Assembly (NCBI RefSeq): GCF_000245335.1
Contig: NZ_JH600279.1
Span: 496,001 to 560,000 of the forward strand
DNA: 64,000 bases
Direction: 5' to 3'
Source of the DNA: Bacillus mojavensis RO-H-1 = KCTC 3706
GTDB taxonomy: Bacteria; Bacillota; Bacilli; Bacillales; Bacillaceae
Shown here: one piece after another, positions 1-10,775 of the stretch
Layout: every line of letters begins with the position of its first letter
Position numbering within the stretch: the first letter of the stretch is position 1
The notes under the pieces: model-generated
What the model saw: the letters and a program-made list of their open reading frames with translations, nothing else
Databases searched by the model: none
Told to the model about the DNA's origin: nothing
Translations under genes and position numbers: made by a program

Positions 1-2520
1 AGAATAATCTGTTATTAAAATATCACTGATTATATATAAGTACTTAATATCATCATAATTAGAAACATTATAAATGATACCTTTATAATTACTTACTTGT
101 GCACGAATAGCATCTCGATAATGAAGTCTTACTAACAAAACATATTCATCACTAAATTGCTCCACAAAATGGTCTAAACTAAATTTAAACTCATAAGGTT
201 CGTTTTGTTTTTTATTATGAAAGTCATCATCTCTCCATGTAGGAGCGTACAAAATTACTTTTTTATCAACAGGTATATTTAACTCTTCTTTTATGTTTCT
301 AATAACATTGTCTTTATTTGTTTGATAAAAAATATCATTTCTTGGATATCCACTTTTAATAATCTCTTTATCAAACTGAAAAGCACTTCTATAGACCGAT
401 GAAGTAAAACTGTTTGGTGATACAGCAAAGTCCCATCGTTTATTCCTCCTAATCAACTCTGGTGAAGTATTTTCTTTATAAGAAGGAGATTCTTGACTAA
501 TATCAAAACCTAACTTTTTTAAAGGTGTTCCATGCCATGTTTGAACATGAACAGCCTTTTTTCTTTTTTTATAAAAATCAGGGAAATTCCCATTGTTTAT
601 AAAGTATTTAGACCTTGCCATATAATAGTAATACTTTAGCGAGTAGGGCTTAACAATTATGGTATTTCCCTCCATAGGTTTATAAATATTGTTGAGTACC
701 CAAATATTTTTATAGCCACTACCATGCATGTCTACTACTTTTTCGTAAATTGCCCTTGGATTACAAGAATAACTTTTGCCATGAAAACTTTGATAAATTA
801 TCATCTTGTTATTAATCGGTAGAAATTTATTGAATAAATTATATATAATATTTTTGTTCTTAATTAATACTCTTTCAAGGAAAGAATTAGCTTTATTTTC
901 TTTACCAATAAATGAGAATACTCCCTTTTCTGGATCAATATTAAGTTGGATCTTAATATATTGATCATTAGACAATTGAATTTGGAGGATAGATAAATCA
1001 AAATTAATATTCACCAAAATCGCCTTTAACTCTTTGTTAGTTCTTGAATCACTTGTAAATTCAAATGAATATTCTAAGGGTGTTTTCAGAGTTTTATTAA
1101 TAACAATGTTTCCCGGTAAATTGACTTCCTTACCTTTTGGTAGTGAAAAATGCATATTCGCCCTATACTCTCCTGAGAGATCATTGTAATTTAAACTTTG
1201 AATATTAATAAAACCTTCCAAACTAAAAGTATCATTAATTATTTTGAAATTGTTGATTTTCTTTTGTGTTGCTGCTTTACGAATTAATAAGGATAAATTA
1301 TTGTGTATCGTATAGTATGGTTTAACAGCGTATAATTCCTTAGAATTGGTTTTTATAAAGTGTTGTGGAAAATTAAAAACTTCTTGTTTATTTTTAATCT
1401 CATCTAAAACTTTAGAAAGTGGATATATATTGAATTCGGACTCAATAAATATATCCCATATTCCTAAATCTAATTTATTGTTAGATATTAATTCATCTAA
1501 GTTTAATAACAGATTTGATTGTTTATTAATTGAAATAGACACAATTTCATTGGAAGACCGTTTCCTTAAAATGATATTTTCTATCCTCTCACCTTTTTTT
1601 TGTGAGAATAACTCCCCGCTAATTTCTAATTGTCTTGTATCATCAAATTTAAGTTTATCTACTTCGAAATGATTACTAATTTTTCGAATACTTATTTGTA
1701 TCATTCGCTGGTTTTTTTGCCTATAATTCTCTAGAAAAACTTTGTGGCTATTTAAAGATATAACTTCATTAGTTGCAATTTGATCATCTATTGTCAATTG
1801 TGATATGAACTGTGTTCCTTCAAAGAATCTTGTGCGTATATACATATTTAATTTTGATGAATCAAATTCATTAATTATTGTATTTAAATCTATCTCTATT
1901 TTAAAATATGATTCATTATTCTTTTCAAAGATTAAAATATCTTGTTCATAGGACTGATTTTCATCATTCTCCAAAATAATTTTTGATTCTTCAGGTAACC
2001 CTTTTCTTTTAAAGTCATATCCTACAGTTATCCCTTCTAATGACAGGATAGAATAGTCACTAAAATTTATGTTTTCAACTATAAAATATGGCTCTTGTTT
2101 TTTAATGTTAAAGGATAAATTCCCCTTAATTGTAGAGTATAATACAACATCTAGATCTTTTTCTTTCATTAAAGTTGAATTGGTTTTCATTTTGGGAGTT
2201 ATGCCATCATATACTCTAAATTTTTCTCCTTTATCTTCTAACTTAACAAAAGCATCCCAAAGGCCTTCACTATTAAAAACTTCTTTCTCCACTTCTACTT
2301 TTATATATACTTCATTACTTGAAACTCTGATTTCTGAAGGTTTGATAATAATTGTTTCCTTCTTCCATCTGTTTATTAATAGAAACATCAGATCTTCATC
2401 ATTAGAACCCTCAAATTTATTTAATTTTATATTCAATAAAATAGTATTCTCGTCGAAAGTAATATATTCAACCGAACTCATCCGACTGTTTTTTGGTCTC
2501 CAAAAGTTAAGTAAATTCAT
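1..2520 (-). CDS. TagF-family CDP-glycerol glycerophosphotransferase-like protein, partial
   Basis: The reading frame is open from the ATG at 2520-2518 to the window edge, giving 840 codons and no stop, so the C-terminus is missing. From about residue 571 it carries the catalytic signatures of teichoic-acid glycerol-phosphate polymerases: SCNPRAIYE, then TWHGTPLK with the histidine at residue 663, then YAPTWRD. The window cuts it at SDILITDYS, about 100 residues before the usual end. The first 550 or so residues are beta-rich and hold a motif (KPYYT, near residue 400) also seen in the gene upstream. The start is coupled to the upstream stop (TGATG, one base shared). Family membership is seen in the motifs; polymerase or primase role, and substrate, are inference. 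Base composition is very AT-rich compared with tagF at 8519. Confidence 0.8.
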   Translation of the reverse strand, partial: MNLLNFWRPKNSRMSSVEYITFDENTILLNIKLNKFEGSNDEDLMFLLINRWKKETIIIKPSEIRVSSNEVYIKVEVEKEVFNSEGLWDAFVKLEDKGEKFRVYDGITPKMKTNSTLMKEKDLDVVLYSTIKGNLSFNIKKQEPYFIVENINFSDYSILSLEGITVGYDFKRKGLPEESKIILENDENQSYEQDILIFEKNNESYFKIEIDLNTIINEFDSSKLNMYIRTRFFEGTQFISQLTIDDQIATNEVISLNSHKVFLENYRQKNQRMIQISIRKISNHFEVDKLKFDDTRQLEISGELFSQKKGERIENIILRKRSSNEIVSISINKQSNLLLNLDELISNNKLDLGIWDIFIESEFNIYPLSKVLDEIKNKQEVFNFPQHFIKTNSKELYAVKPYYTIHNNLSLLIRKAATQKKINNFKIINDTFSLEGFINIQSLNYNDLSGEYRANMHFSLPKGKEVNLPGNIVINKTLKTPLEYSFEFTSDSRTNKELKAILVNINFDLSILQIQLSNDQYIKIQLNIDPEKGVFSFIGKENKANSFLERVLIKNKNIIYNLFNKFLPINNKMIIYQSFHGKSYSCNPRAIYEKVVDMHGSGYKNIWVLNNIYKPMEGNTIIVKPYSLKYYYYMARSKYFINNGNFPDFYKKRKKAVHVQTWHGTPLKKLGFDISQESPSYKENTSPELIRRNKRWDFAVSPNSFTSSVYRSAFQFDKEIIKSGYPRNDIFYQTNKDNVIRNIKEELNIPVDKKVILYAPTWRDDDFHNKKQNEPYEFKFSLDHFVEQFSDEYVLLVRLHYRDAIRAQVSNYKGIIYNVSNYDDIKYLYIISDILITDYS

Positions 2521-3713
2521 CATTCCACCTCTAAAACATCATAAAAATAATCATTTTTCTCTAATAAAATTGATGTTTTATTATCTTTATTTTCATTTAA
2601 TAATAAATTATAGTTATCTATTTTATATCTCTTTTCAAGTTGTTTCTTGTTTAAATTAAAAATATTCACAGGTATGTCTATTGATTTTTGAGAATTATTG
2701 TAAATGCGTATATAAAGTTTCCACTGCTGATTTAGTGCAAGCTTATTTGCAGAATAACTGTCTATATCAAAATTAAATATCCCGTCATTGATACTGGCTT
2801 TAACGATTCTTTCAGTGCAATATTCTGATTTCAAAATAAGTATTATTCTATTTACTTCACTTATTTTTATGTCTTCACTAATGATTGCCCCTGTGAATTT
2901 TAAAGAGGTACCTAATTCTAGAATCTCAGAAAGAAGTACTTCTATATCAATTTTTCTTTTAATGAAAGCAAGTGTGTTATAAACAGTAGTAAAAGGTTTA
3001 ATCTTTACAAAAAGCTTATTTGAACAATAATATTCGCTATTTAACATAAAATCTTTTTTTGGAAAATTTAAAGGAAAGTCATGAATATGAGTTTGGGTCT
3101 CCACTCTTACAAATATATCAATGATTTCTGTTTTGGGATCTTCATTGAATAACTCATTTATGTCAATAGAAACACTTTCATTCAAGTTAATGCTTTTTAC
3201 AAAAACGTTACTGTATTTATTGTATGAGTTAGAATCAGTTCTATGTTTAAAAACAATAGCTGGTTTGACGTTCAAATTAAATATACTCCTATTGTCTGAA
3301 TCAATATAACCCTTGCAAATTGAATCATTTAAATTCCACTGTTTAAAATAAAAAGTAATATTAGGTTTTATGTTTAACAAGATAGTCTTATTTTCAGATA
3401 GACTTAGTTCAACTGAAAGTAAGTCATCTTCGCTTAACAACTGATTAACCTGCAATTCACCTTCATAACTAACACGTCTATGGTCACCTTCAGATAACCG
3501 TAAACTTAATTCATATGTGCCAAATTCCAACTTGTTTATGATATTTATATTAATTCTGATAAAATTGCTATTACTTTCATACTCATCGTTAATTGAATGA
3601 ATTTTATTGTCTCTTAGATTTTTCAATAAAAACTTAAATTTAGATTCTTCGTTAGAACTTATGTTTAGAATTAAATAACAATTTTGTTCTAAAGAAATAC
3701 TTTCAATTTGCAT
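2520..3713 (-). CDS. Unrecognised beta-rich protein related to N-terminal domains of teichoic-acid polymerases
   Basis: This 397-residue protein has no signal peptide, membrane segment or catalytic motif that I can see. It is built from alternating hydrophobic and polar stretches typical of beta sandwiches, and seems to contain several related units. The clearest unit (residues about 180-260) runs from SIDINELF through IDIFVRV to KPFTTVYNTLAF. It resembles a stretch in the polymerase-like protein encoded directly downstream (KPYYTIHNNLS), the TagE C-terminus (PYTTVKGNFSW) and the TagF N-terminus (PYKTDKGNFSV). The two genes overlap by one base, so they are translated together. A scaffold or substrate-presenting partner for the downstream transferase is a plausible inference; no activity is assigned. 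The composition is AT-rich, as in the downstream gene. Confidence 0.65.
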   Translation of the reverse strand: MQIESISLEQNCYLILNISSNEESKFKFLLKNLRDNKIHSINDEYESNSNFIRININIINKLEFGTYELSLRLSEGDHRRVSYEGELQVNQLLSEDDLLSVELSLSENKTILLNIKPNITFYFKQWNLNDSICKGYIDSDNRSIFNLNVKPAIVFKHRTDSNSYNKYSNVFVKSINLNESVSIDINELFNEDPKTEIIDIFVRVETQTHIHDFPLNFPKKDFMLNSEYYCSNKLFVKIKPFTTVYNTLAFIKRKIDIEVLLSEILELGTSLKFTGAIISEDIKISEVNRIILILKSEYCTERIVKASINDGIFNFDIDSYSANKLALNQQWKLYIRIYNNSQKSIDIPVNIFNLNKKQLEKRYKIDNYNLLLNENKDNKTSILLEKNDYFYDVLEVE

Positions 3714-3770
3714 TTTCTACCTCCAAAGAACTTAAACTAGGTCATATCAACATCTATAAAAAAATATTAC

Positions 3771-4490
3771 GTCTCATTTTTATTTGGTTCTAATATACTT
3801 TCAATAAATCTTTTGGACAAGTTACCATCGTCAAACTCTTAAATCATTTTTACATTTTTCTAAATCCTAAGTGTAGGAAATCATTGATTTATTTCAATTA
3901 GCAAAACCAAAGAAAATGAAGAATATTCGGTTACTAATATTTCACTTATCATATACAGTTCTCTAATATACGGATAGTTCGTATAACATCAATGGCAAAA
4001 CCATCATATTTATCAAAATTAAAGTTCTCATTAATTAGATAGTGCTTTCTAAACAGAATAACAGTATTTTTTCCGTAGCTTAGACTAAATCAAACTTCAA
4101 ACTAAATTTATAATTACCTTAGGAATAAAAATCATTGTCTCTCCAAGTTTGAGCATACAAAATCACTTTTTTATCATTGTCTATTTTTAAAGTCTTTTTA
4201 ATTTCGTCTTAAATTCTTCAAAATTTAATTTTATAAGTTAGTCATACCTTGGATAACTGATTCAATTATTGTTTTTTTAAAGTTAAATTCTGTCTTAAAT
4301 CATATTTTTCTGGTCGAGTTGAAATAATCATAAATAGCTCTTGGGTTACAACTAAACTGTTTTCCTAAATAACTTTCAAAAATAATTAACTTCGTTTTTC
4401 TAGGCAGCTTCCCCATTATGAAAAAACAACGCATAAACCTTAATGAATAAATGCTTCTTTTTTGCAAAGAACCCTTTCATTAATGATTCT
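3771..4490 (-). pseudogene. Decayed tagF-like glycerophosphotransferase gene
   Basis: Pieces of a TagF-type catalytic domain can be read in order on the minus strand but in different frames. Near 4360 there is a stretch matching FESYLGKQFSCNPRAIYD, near 4150 one like VILYAQTWRD, near 4030 one like LRKHYLINENFNFD, and near 3800 a C-terminal DDGNLSKRFIES. Frameshifts and stops separate them, and the segment is several hundred bases shorter than the intact domain in tagF at 8519, so there are deletions too. The WHGTP region is not readable. It lies directly downstream of a decayed tagD-like copy, the same order as a tarD-tarF unit in ribitol-type B. subtilis strains. That origin is inference. 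Exact ends are approximate. Confidence 0.7.
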
Positions 4491-4587
4491 CCCTTAAACT
4501 TGCTTTATACTTTTGAAATTAAAAGCAAGAAAAAAAGAAGTAACATTATATTACTTCCATTAATGTTCGGGCTTTTAATTATTTAAA

Positions 4588-4973
4588 GGTTTGCAATTTC
4601 CTTTTAATCTTAGTTGTTAATATACCCACTGTTCTGTCGGTAAATATACAACTTCACAGTGATTCCTTAAGAAATCAAAATTACCTTCCCAATCATCGCC
4701 CATCACAAAAGCATCAATCTCATGGTCTTTGTTGTCTTGTATTTTCTGACCCAGCTACTTTCAGGAATTACTTCATCTACATAGCGTATTGTTTCTAAAA
4801 TTAGCTTCCTATGTTCATAACTATGATAGGCTTTTTTTGTTTCTGCAAATTAAATTCATCAGATCTGATTGCAACCAAAAATAGTCACCAAGTTCTTTAG
4901 CACATTCAAGCAATTTAATAAGACCCCAATGAAGCAAGTCAAACGTCCCATAAGTAATAAATAACCTTTTCAC
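4588..4973 (-). pseudogene. Decayed tagD-like glycerol-3-phosphate cytidylyltransferase gene
   Basis: From a GTG at 4973 the minus strand reads like the start of TagD (ITYGTFDLLHWG), then loses frame near 4850 and is recovered in other frames down to about 4590. It parallels the intact tagD at 12955-13344 over almost its whole length. The nucleotidylyltransferase HXGH motif is spoiled: it reads HWGL instead of HWGH. Frameshifts occur near the region matching the QKKAYHSYEHRK stretch of TagD and near the SWEQKK stretch. With an intact tagD only 8 kb away, this copy is redundant and has decayed. It may be a relic of tarD. Confidence 0.8.
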
Positions 4974-5375
4974 TTTATAAACTTCTTTCAATGTTAAGAG
5001 AAATGGCCCTTTTTTTTATAATGTCTAAATGATTCATACATAAACTTCACTTATCATTAATATTTAACAATAATAGCACAATCACCTATAAAAGTTAAGG
5101 GTTTTAAAAAATGGCAAACTCAATATAGTATTAAATACTTATCGAAAATTGTTCTTTCATTTTAAATCTTGCTCGAAACCAAATTCACTGAAGTATTTTT
5201 CGCAGCCAGTGAAACAATTTCTTTTCTGTTGTGTCATTTATTCTGTACGCCCTCATTTTAATTCATCGTCAAAACGTGAAGGAATTTTAATGTCAATGTT
5301 AAAAGTTCTTAAGATTTTTGTGGTAAGATAGCGTAAAATGTTTTGAGACTAAAAAGCTTTAATCAAAATATACGA

Positions 5376-5868
5376 AAAGAGCCTACAGGACTCGGACACG
5401 CTGTCTGGTGCGCACGCCACTTTATCGGCAATGAGCCGTTCGCAGTCCTTGCTTGGAGACGATATTGTTGAGGCTGAAACACCAGGGTTGCGCAATTAAT
5501 GGATGAATATGAAAAAACACTTTCTTCTATTATCGTTGTTCAGCAAGTGCCTGAGGAAGAAACACACTGCTACGGTATTATCGACTCGCTGACAAGTGAC
5601 GGGCGCCCGTTACCAGGTGAAAAACTTCGTTGAGAAACCGCCAAAAGGCACAGCACCTTCTAACCTTGCCATCTTAGGCCGTTACGTATACACCTGAGAT
5701 CTTCATGAGCTTAGAGGAGCAGTCGGTTGGCGCCGGCGGTGAAATTCAGCTGTCAGACGCCATACAAAAAATGAATGAAATCGATTTGAAGACAAGCGTT
5801 ATGATGTTGGGAAAACACAACAACTCTTGAGTTTGCGATGCAGGATAAAGAGCTTCGCTAGCAGCTCG
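5376..5868 (+). pseudogene. gtaB: gtaB fragment (UTP-glucose-1-phosphate uridylyltransferase)
   Basis: Starting at 5376 the plus strand reads [18 protein letters not shown] and then, after a frameshift near 5450, [57 protein letters not shown] (split by one further shift) and GGEIQLSDAIQKMNEI. This matches the middle and C-terminal part of GtaB/GalU. The first 110 or so codons are missing and at least four frameshifts break the rest. GtaB makes UDP-glucose, used by TagE and in glycolipid synthesis; in 168 an intact gtaB lies near this locus, as I recall, and would be outside this window. The fragment ends just before the tagH terminator and looks like a recombination scar. Its base composition is higher in GC than the AT-rich block to its left. 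Confidence 0.85.
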
Positions 5869-5885
5869 TTCCATTTATGGTAAAC

Positions 5886-5921
5886 AAAAAGGCTATTGGA
5901 CATTTATCCAATAGCCTTTTT

Positions 5922-5923
<2 letters not shown>
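5886..5923 (-). terminator. Terminator of tagGH
   Basis: A 10-bp inverted repeat, GGCTATTGGA (5891-5900) and TCCAATAGCC (5907-5916), has A and T runs on both sides. It lies directly after the tagH stop and can work in both directions. Confidence 0.85.
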
Positions 5924-7517
<1,594 letters not shown>

Positions 7518-7524
7518 TTACGTA

Positions 7525-8352
7525 TTAAAGAAAGTCAACAAACTTGTCTCTGAATTTCATATGCAGGATAGAACCTACTAACAATAAAAGGAACGTCATC
7601 AGCCAGAAATACAGTGTGTACTTCATATCTTGGAAAAACCATTGGCCGTCTAAGAAGCTGTTGCGGAACCCATCAATAATGTAGAATAGTGGATTCAGCT
7701 TCAGAATAGGCACTAATTCGGGATGACTATGACCGAGTTTCGCATTAACATCCCAAAAAATTGGTAACAAGAAAAACAGTAGTCTTGTTACGGCCTGAAG
7801 CAAGAATTGATAATCCCTTATCAGTACACTGATCGTTGAATTAAACAGACTAAACGAAAACATAAAAGCAATCATACAAATAAAGTAGTAAATATATTGT
7901 AACCAATGCGCACTCGGGAAAATACCATTCGCTAGTAGTACAAAGATATAAATCACCATCATGATAATATAACCAAATAGGTTAGACGCAATGGCTACTG
8001 ATGGTAATGAACTAATCGGAAAGTTCATTTTAGCTACCATATTAATGCGCTTAAATACACTGTTTGAACCATCAAGTATGGTTGGACTGATAAAAAACCA
8101 TGGGATTAATCCTGCCAGCATCCAAATAATAAAAGGCACTTCACCGGCTGCGGTCGCAACAGGCCCACCTTTTCTAATTCCCATGCCAAATACAAACCAG
8201 TAGGCAAGCATTTGGATAAGCGGGTTTAAAAACTGCCAAAGAACACCCAAGTAATTCATTTGATATTTAGATTTCGTTTCATAAGCCGCCAATCTTAAAA
8301 TTAAAGGAAATGACGTTATTTGCTCTCTCAGTATTCGCAATAAATCATTCAT
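7525..8352 (-). CDS. tagG: Wall teichoic acid ABC exporter, permease TagG
   Basis: This 275-residue ABC-2 type permease has about six membrane segments and forms the channel partner of TagH for moving teichoic acid from the inner to the outer membrane face. Its start ([12 protein letters not shown]) and length agree with the 168 protein. tagG is separated from tagF by a terminator, so it needs its own promoter. A TACAAT element at 8425-8430 (minus strand), with TGAAAA about 17 bp upstream, is a possible sigma-A site, though weak. Export is essential in B. subtilis because undecaprenyl phosphate would otherwise be trapped. Confidence 0.97.
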   Translation of the reverse strand: MNDLLRILREQITSFPLILRLAAYETKSKYQMNYLGVLWQFLNPLIQMLAYWFVFGMGIRKGGPVATAAGEVPFIIWMLAGLIPWFFISPTILDGSNSVFKRINMVAKMNFPISSLPSVAIASNLFGYIIMMVIYIFVLLANGIFPSAHWLQYIYYFICMIAFMFSFSLFNSTISVLIRDYQFLLQAVTRLLFFLLPIFWDVNAKLGHSHPELVPILKLNPLFYIIDGFRNSFLDGQWFFQDMKYTLYFWLMTFLLLLVGSILHMKFRDKFVDFL

Positions 8353-8465
8353 TTTTTATCTTCCTTAGACTTAGTTGATTTTTGGAAATCTTTCTGTTTA
8401 AGAAATTGAAAGCACCGCTGATAATTGTAACAGATCCTGCACTTTTTTTCACTTCTCAATAAGTG

Positions 8466-8496
8466 TCAAAAAGCTGCCGAGACTTCGACAGCTTTC
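8466..8496 (-). terminator. Terminator of tagDEF
   Basis: The minus strand forms AAAGCTGTCGA / TCGGCAGCTTT with a four-base loop and one mismatch, followed by a T run. It sits 22 bp after the tagF stop and separates tagDEF from tagGH. Confidence 0.75.
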
Positions 8497-8518
8497 AGAT
8501 CTTAAAAAATGCCAGAAT

Positions 8519-10687
8519 TTATTGTGCTCTAAATACAGTATTTACTACTTTTTCAGATGAACGTCCTGATTCTAAGTAACAGAACTTATCATAGAAAGGT
8601 CCGAATGAAATTGGTAATTCGTAATTAGGTGATGCAATTTCCTTAATAGCCTCAATGGTTTCTTCAGTTGTTTTCACTAATGGACCCGGTGCATCCTTTT
8701 CAAAATCAAAGTAGAAACCTCTCAGCTTATCACGGTAAGTTTCAATATCAGGTACAAAGAAAAGCATTGGCCGTTTTAAATTTGTATAATCAAAGAATAC
8801 AGAAGAATAATCAGTAATTAGCAAATCAGAAATCATATACAATTCACGAATATCCTCATAAGCAGAAAAATCAAACGCAAAACCTTCATAAGGCCCCAAA
8901 TCAAAATTCTCAGCTACAAGATAATGCATTCTTAAAATAACGATATATTCATTTCCAAGTTCTTGTCTTAGCTGATTCAAATCTAAATCAAGGTCAAATT
9001 TATAGCGTCCTTTTGCATAGAATTGATCATCTCTCCATGTAGGGGCATATAAAATTACTTTTTTATCACTTGGAATGTCCAATCTGCCTTTAATCGCAGA
9101 TATTGTTTCTTCATTGTTATCATTATGAAGAAAATCATTTCTTGGATAACCAGACTCAATCATCGTTTTGTTAAACTGAAACGCCCGGGCAAAAATTTCA
9201 GATGAATATGCATTAGGAGAAACTAAATAGTCCCAATTAGAAGCTTCTCTTATAAAATTCCTCTTATATTTCTTTGTATTTGTTCCAGGCATATGCACTT
9301 CTTCCATATCCATTGCCAGTCTTTTCAACGGCGTTCCATGCCATGTTTGTACATATGTTGTGTGTTCAGGTTTTGGAATCCATAATGGAAGCCTGCTGTT
9401 AACAATCCAGTACTCCGCCCTCGCCATAGCAAAAAGCCATTTTATCGAAAGTCGGTTGATATAAGGAATTTTCTTTTCATCAAATGGAGCTGAATATTGT
9501 TTGTTTACACTCCAGTACATTTTGTACTCAGGATGGTTTTCCCGCATATATTCATAAATTGCTCTCGGATTACAACTGTATTGTTTTCCGTTGAAACTTT
9601 CAAAAATGATTGTTTTTCGTTTAACGGGCATCTTGCTGGCCATCATAAATAGTGATTTGTAAGTTTTAGTGATGAACCGGTTTCTCACTTTTGTTAGTTT
9701 TTTGATTTTTGATACAAACCGTTTCTTTTTGCCTTTAACAAAGTACTTAATCCTTGTGTTCATGCTATAGTCGTTGACTCTGATGCATACAGTTTGTTTC
9801 TTTTTCTTCTTGAAAATCTCATAACGAATCAGCCCGTTTTCCGATTTCACAACGCTCACTAAACCTTTTAGTTTATTTTTCCGGTCCCCTAAAACCAAAG
9901 CAGTGCTGTTAAACACAATTTCTGTTTTTTCTTCATCAGTACATATATACTCCATAAATAAACGGTAAACAAACCGTTTTTCAATGGAGAAAGGAATTTC
10001 TTTTAAAGGAATTTTCACTTCAAAATGATATAATTGCGGCATAAAACCGTCGTCTCTGGTTTGGTCAATCCCTTGCATTTTTCTTTCAAGCTGCAATGGA
10101 AATTTTTCCTCAACCGGCGTTTCTCCGCCCTTTTTCATGATAAGATTCATGTCTTTTATTTGATATTGATTTTCAGAACTCAGATATCCCGCATAACCCT
10201 TTAGGGTAATTTCTTCAGTATTAATCCCTATATCGTCAAACCTTACAATTTTGGCTTCCCTTTTTACCTTTACTGAAAAATTGCCTTTATCAGTTTTATA
10301 TGGTAAAACCAAAAGTCCGGTTGTTTGATCAATATGAAATGCAAGCTCAACCGTATCTACTTCAGCAGAAAGACGCTTTTCTTGCGGCTGTTGCGGTTCT
10401 GTATCTTCGTTTTTTTCGCCAAATATTACATAAAAGTCATACGTTTGGCCCATTTCAAGCGGCATAGGCAAAAGATGAACATCAATATCTGCTTTGTACT
10501 CTAATAAATCAGTATTTTGAAGCAAAAATTCAGCTTCTGTACCTGAACGTCTCTCTTTTAACTTTAAAAATAACTCTTGGTTCTCTAAAAGTTGTTGGTC
10601 AGTATCAATAACAATCGACAATTCCAGTTTACCTAATCTGTTTTTCAAGCTTTTCAAAATACATTTAATCACAGTATTTTCACTCAT
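8519..10687 (-). CDS. tagF: CDP-glycerol:poly(glycerol phosphate) glycerophosphotransferase TagF
   Basis: TagF extends the main wall teichoic acid chain by adding glycerol phosphate from CDP-glycerol, acting at the inner membrane face. The 722-residue protein has a beta-rich N-terminal part (to about residue 340) and a catalytic C-terminal part with SCNPRAIYE, TWHGTPLKRLA, YAPTWRDDQF and LLITDYSSVFFDY, the signature of the glycerol/ribitol-phosphate transferase family. A basic, aromatic stretch near residues 300-350 could contact the membrane. The protein is slightly shorter than the roughly 746 residues I remember for 168. It is third in tagD-tagE-tagF, with the terminator directly after it. 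Its N-terminal segment LPYKTDKGNFSV resembles modules in the two AT-rich genes at the left edge. Confidence 0.96.
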   Translation of the reverse strand: MSENTVIKCILKSLKNRLGKLELSIVIDTDQQLLENQELFLKLKERRSGTEAEFLLQNTDLLEYKADIDVHLLPMPLEMGQTYDFYVIFGEKNEDTEPQQPQEKRLSAEVDTVELAFHIDQTTGLLVLPYKTDKGNFSVKVKREAKIVRFDDIGINTEEITLKGYAGYLSSENQYQIKDMNLIMKKGGETPVEEKFPLQLERKMQGIDQTRDDGFMPQLYHFEVKIPLKEIPFSIEKRFVYRLFMEYICTDEEKTEIVFNSTALVLGDRKNKLKGLVSVVKSENGLIRYEIFKKKKKQTVCIRVNDYSMNTRIKYFVKGKKKRFVSKIKKLTKVRNRFITKTYKSLFMMASKMPVKRKTIIFESFNGKQYSCNPRAIYEYMRENHPEYKMYWSVNKQYSAPFDEKKIPYINRLSIKWLFAMARAEYWIVNSRLPLWIPKPEHTTYVQTWHGTPLKRLAMDMEEVHMPGTNTKKYKRNFIREASNWDYLVSPNAYSSEIFARAFQFNKTMIESGYPRNDFLHNDNNEETISAIKGRLDIPSDKKVILYAPTWRDDQFYAKGRYKFDLDLDLNQLRQELGNEYIVILRMHYLVAENFDLGPYEGFAFDFSAYEDIRELYMISDLLITDYSSVFFDYTNLKRPMLFFVPDIETYRDKLRGFYFDFEKDAPGPLVKTTEETIEAIKEIASPNYELPISFGPFYDKFCYLESGRSSEKVVNTVFRAQ

Positions 10688-10775
10688 TACTATTGTCTGC
10701 TCCTCTGTATAAAAGCTCTTACCTTACTGCTTCCTTATATAAGGTTCACAATAACAGCACTGCATCGTTAAGGTA

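Noticed and set aside
2069-2659. Long plus-strand frames inside the left-edge genes (for example 2069-2659 and 1346-1672)
   Set aside because: They lie opposite a better-supported minus-strand frame with clear family motifs, and have low-complexity Phe/Ser/Leu content typical of the complement of AT-rich coding sequence.
5149-5331. A 60-codon plus-strand frame between the tagD relic and the gtaB piece
   Set aside because: It has no ribosome site and no family pattern, and lies in decayed sequence.
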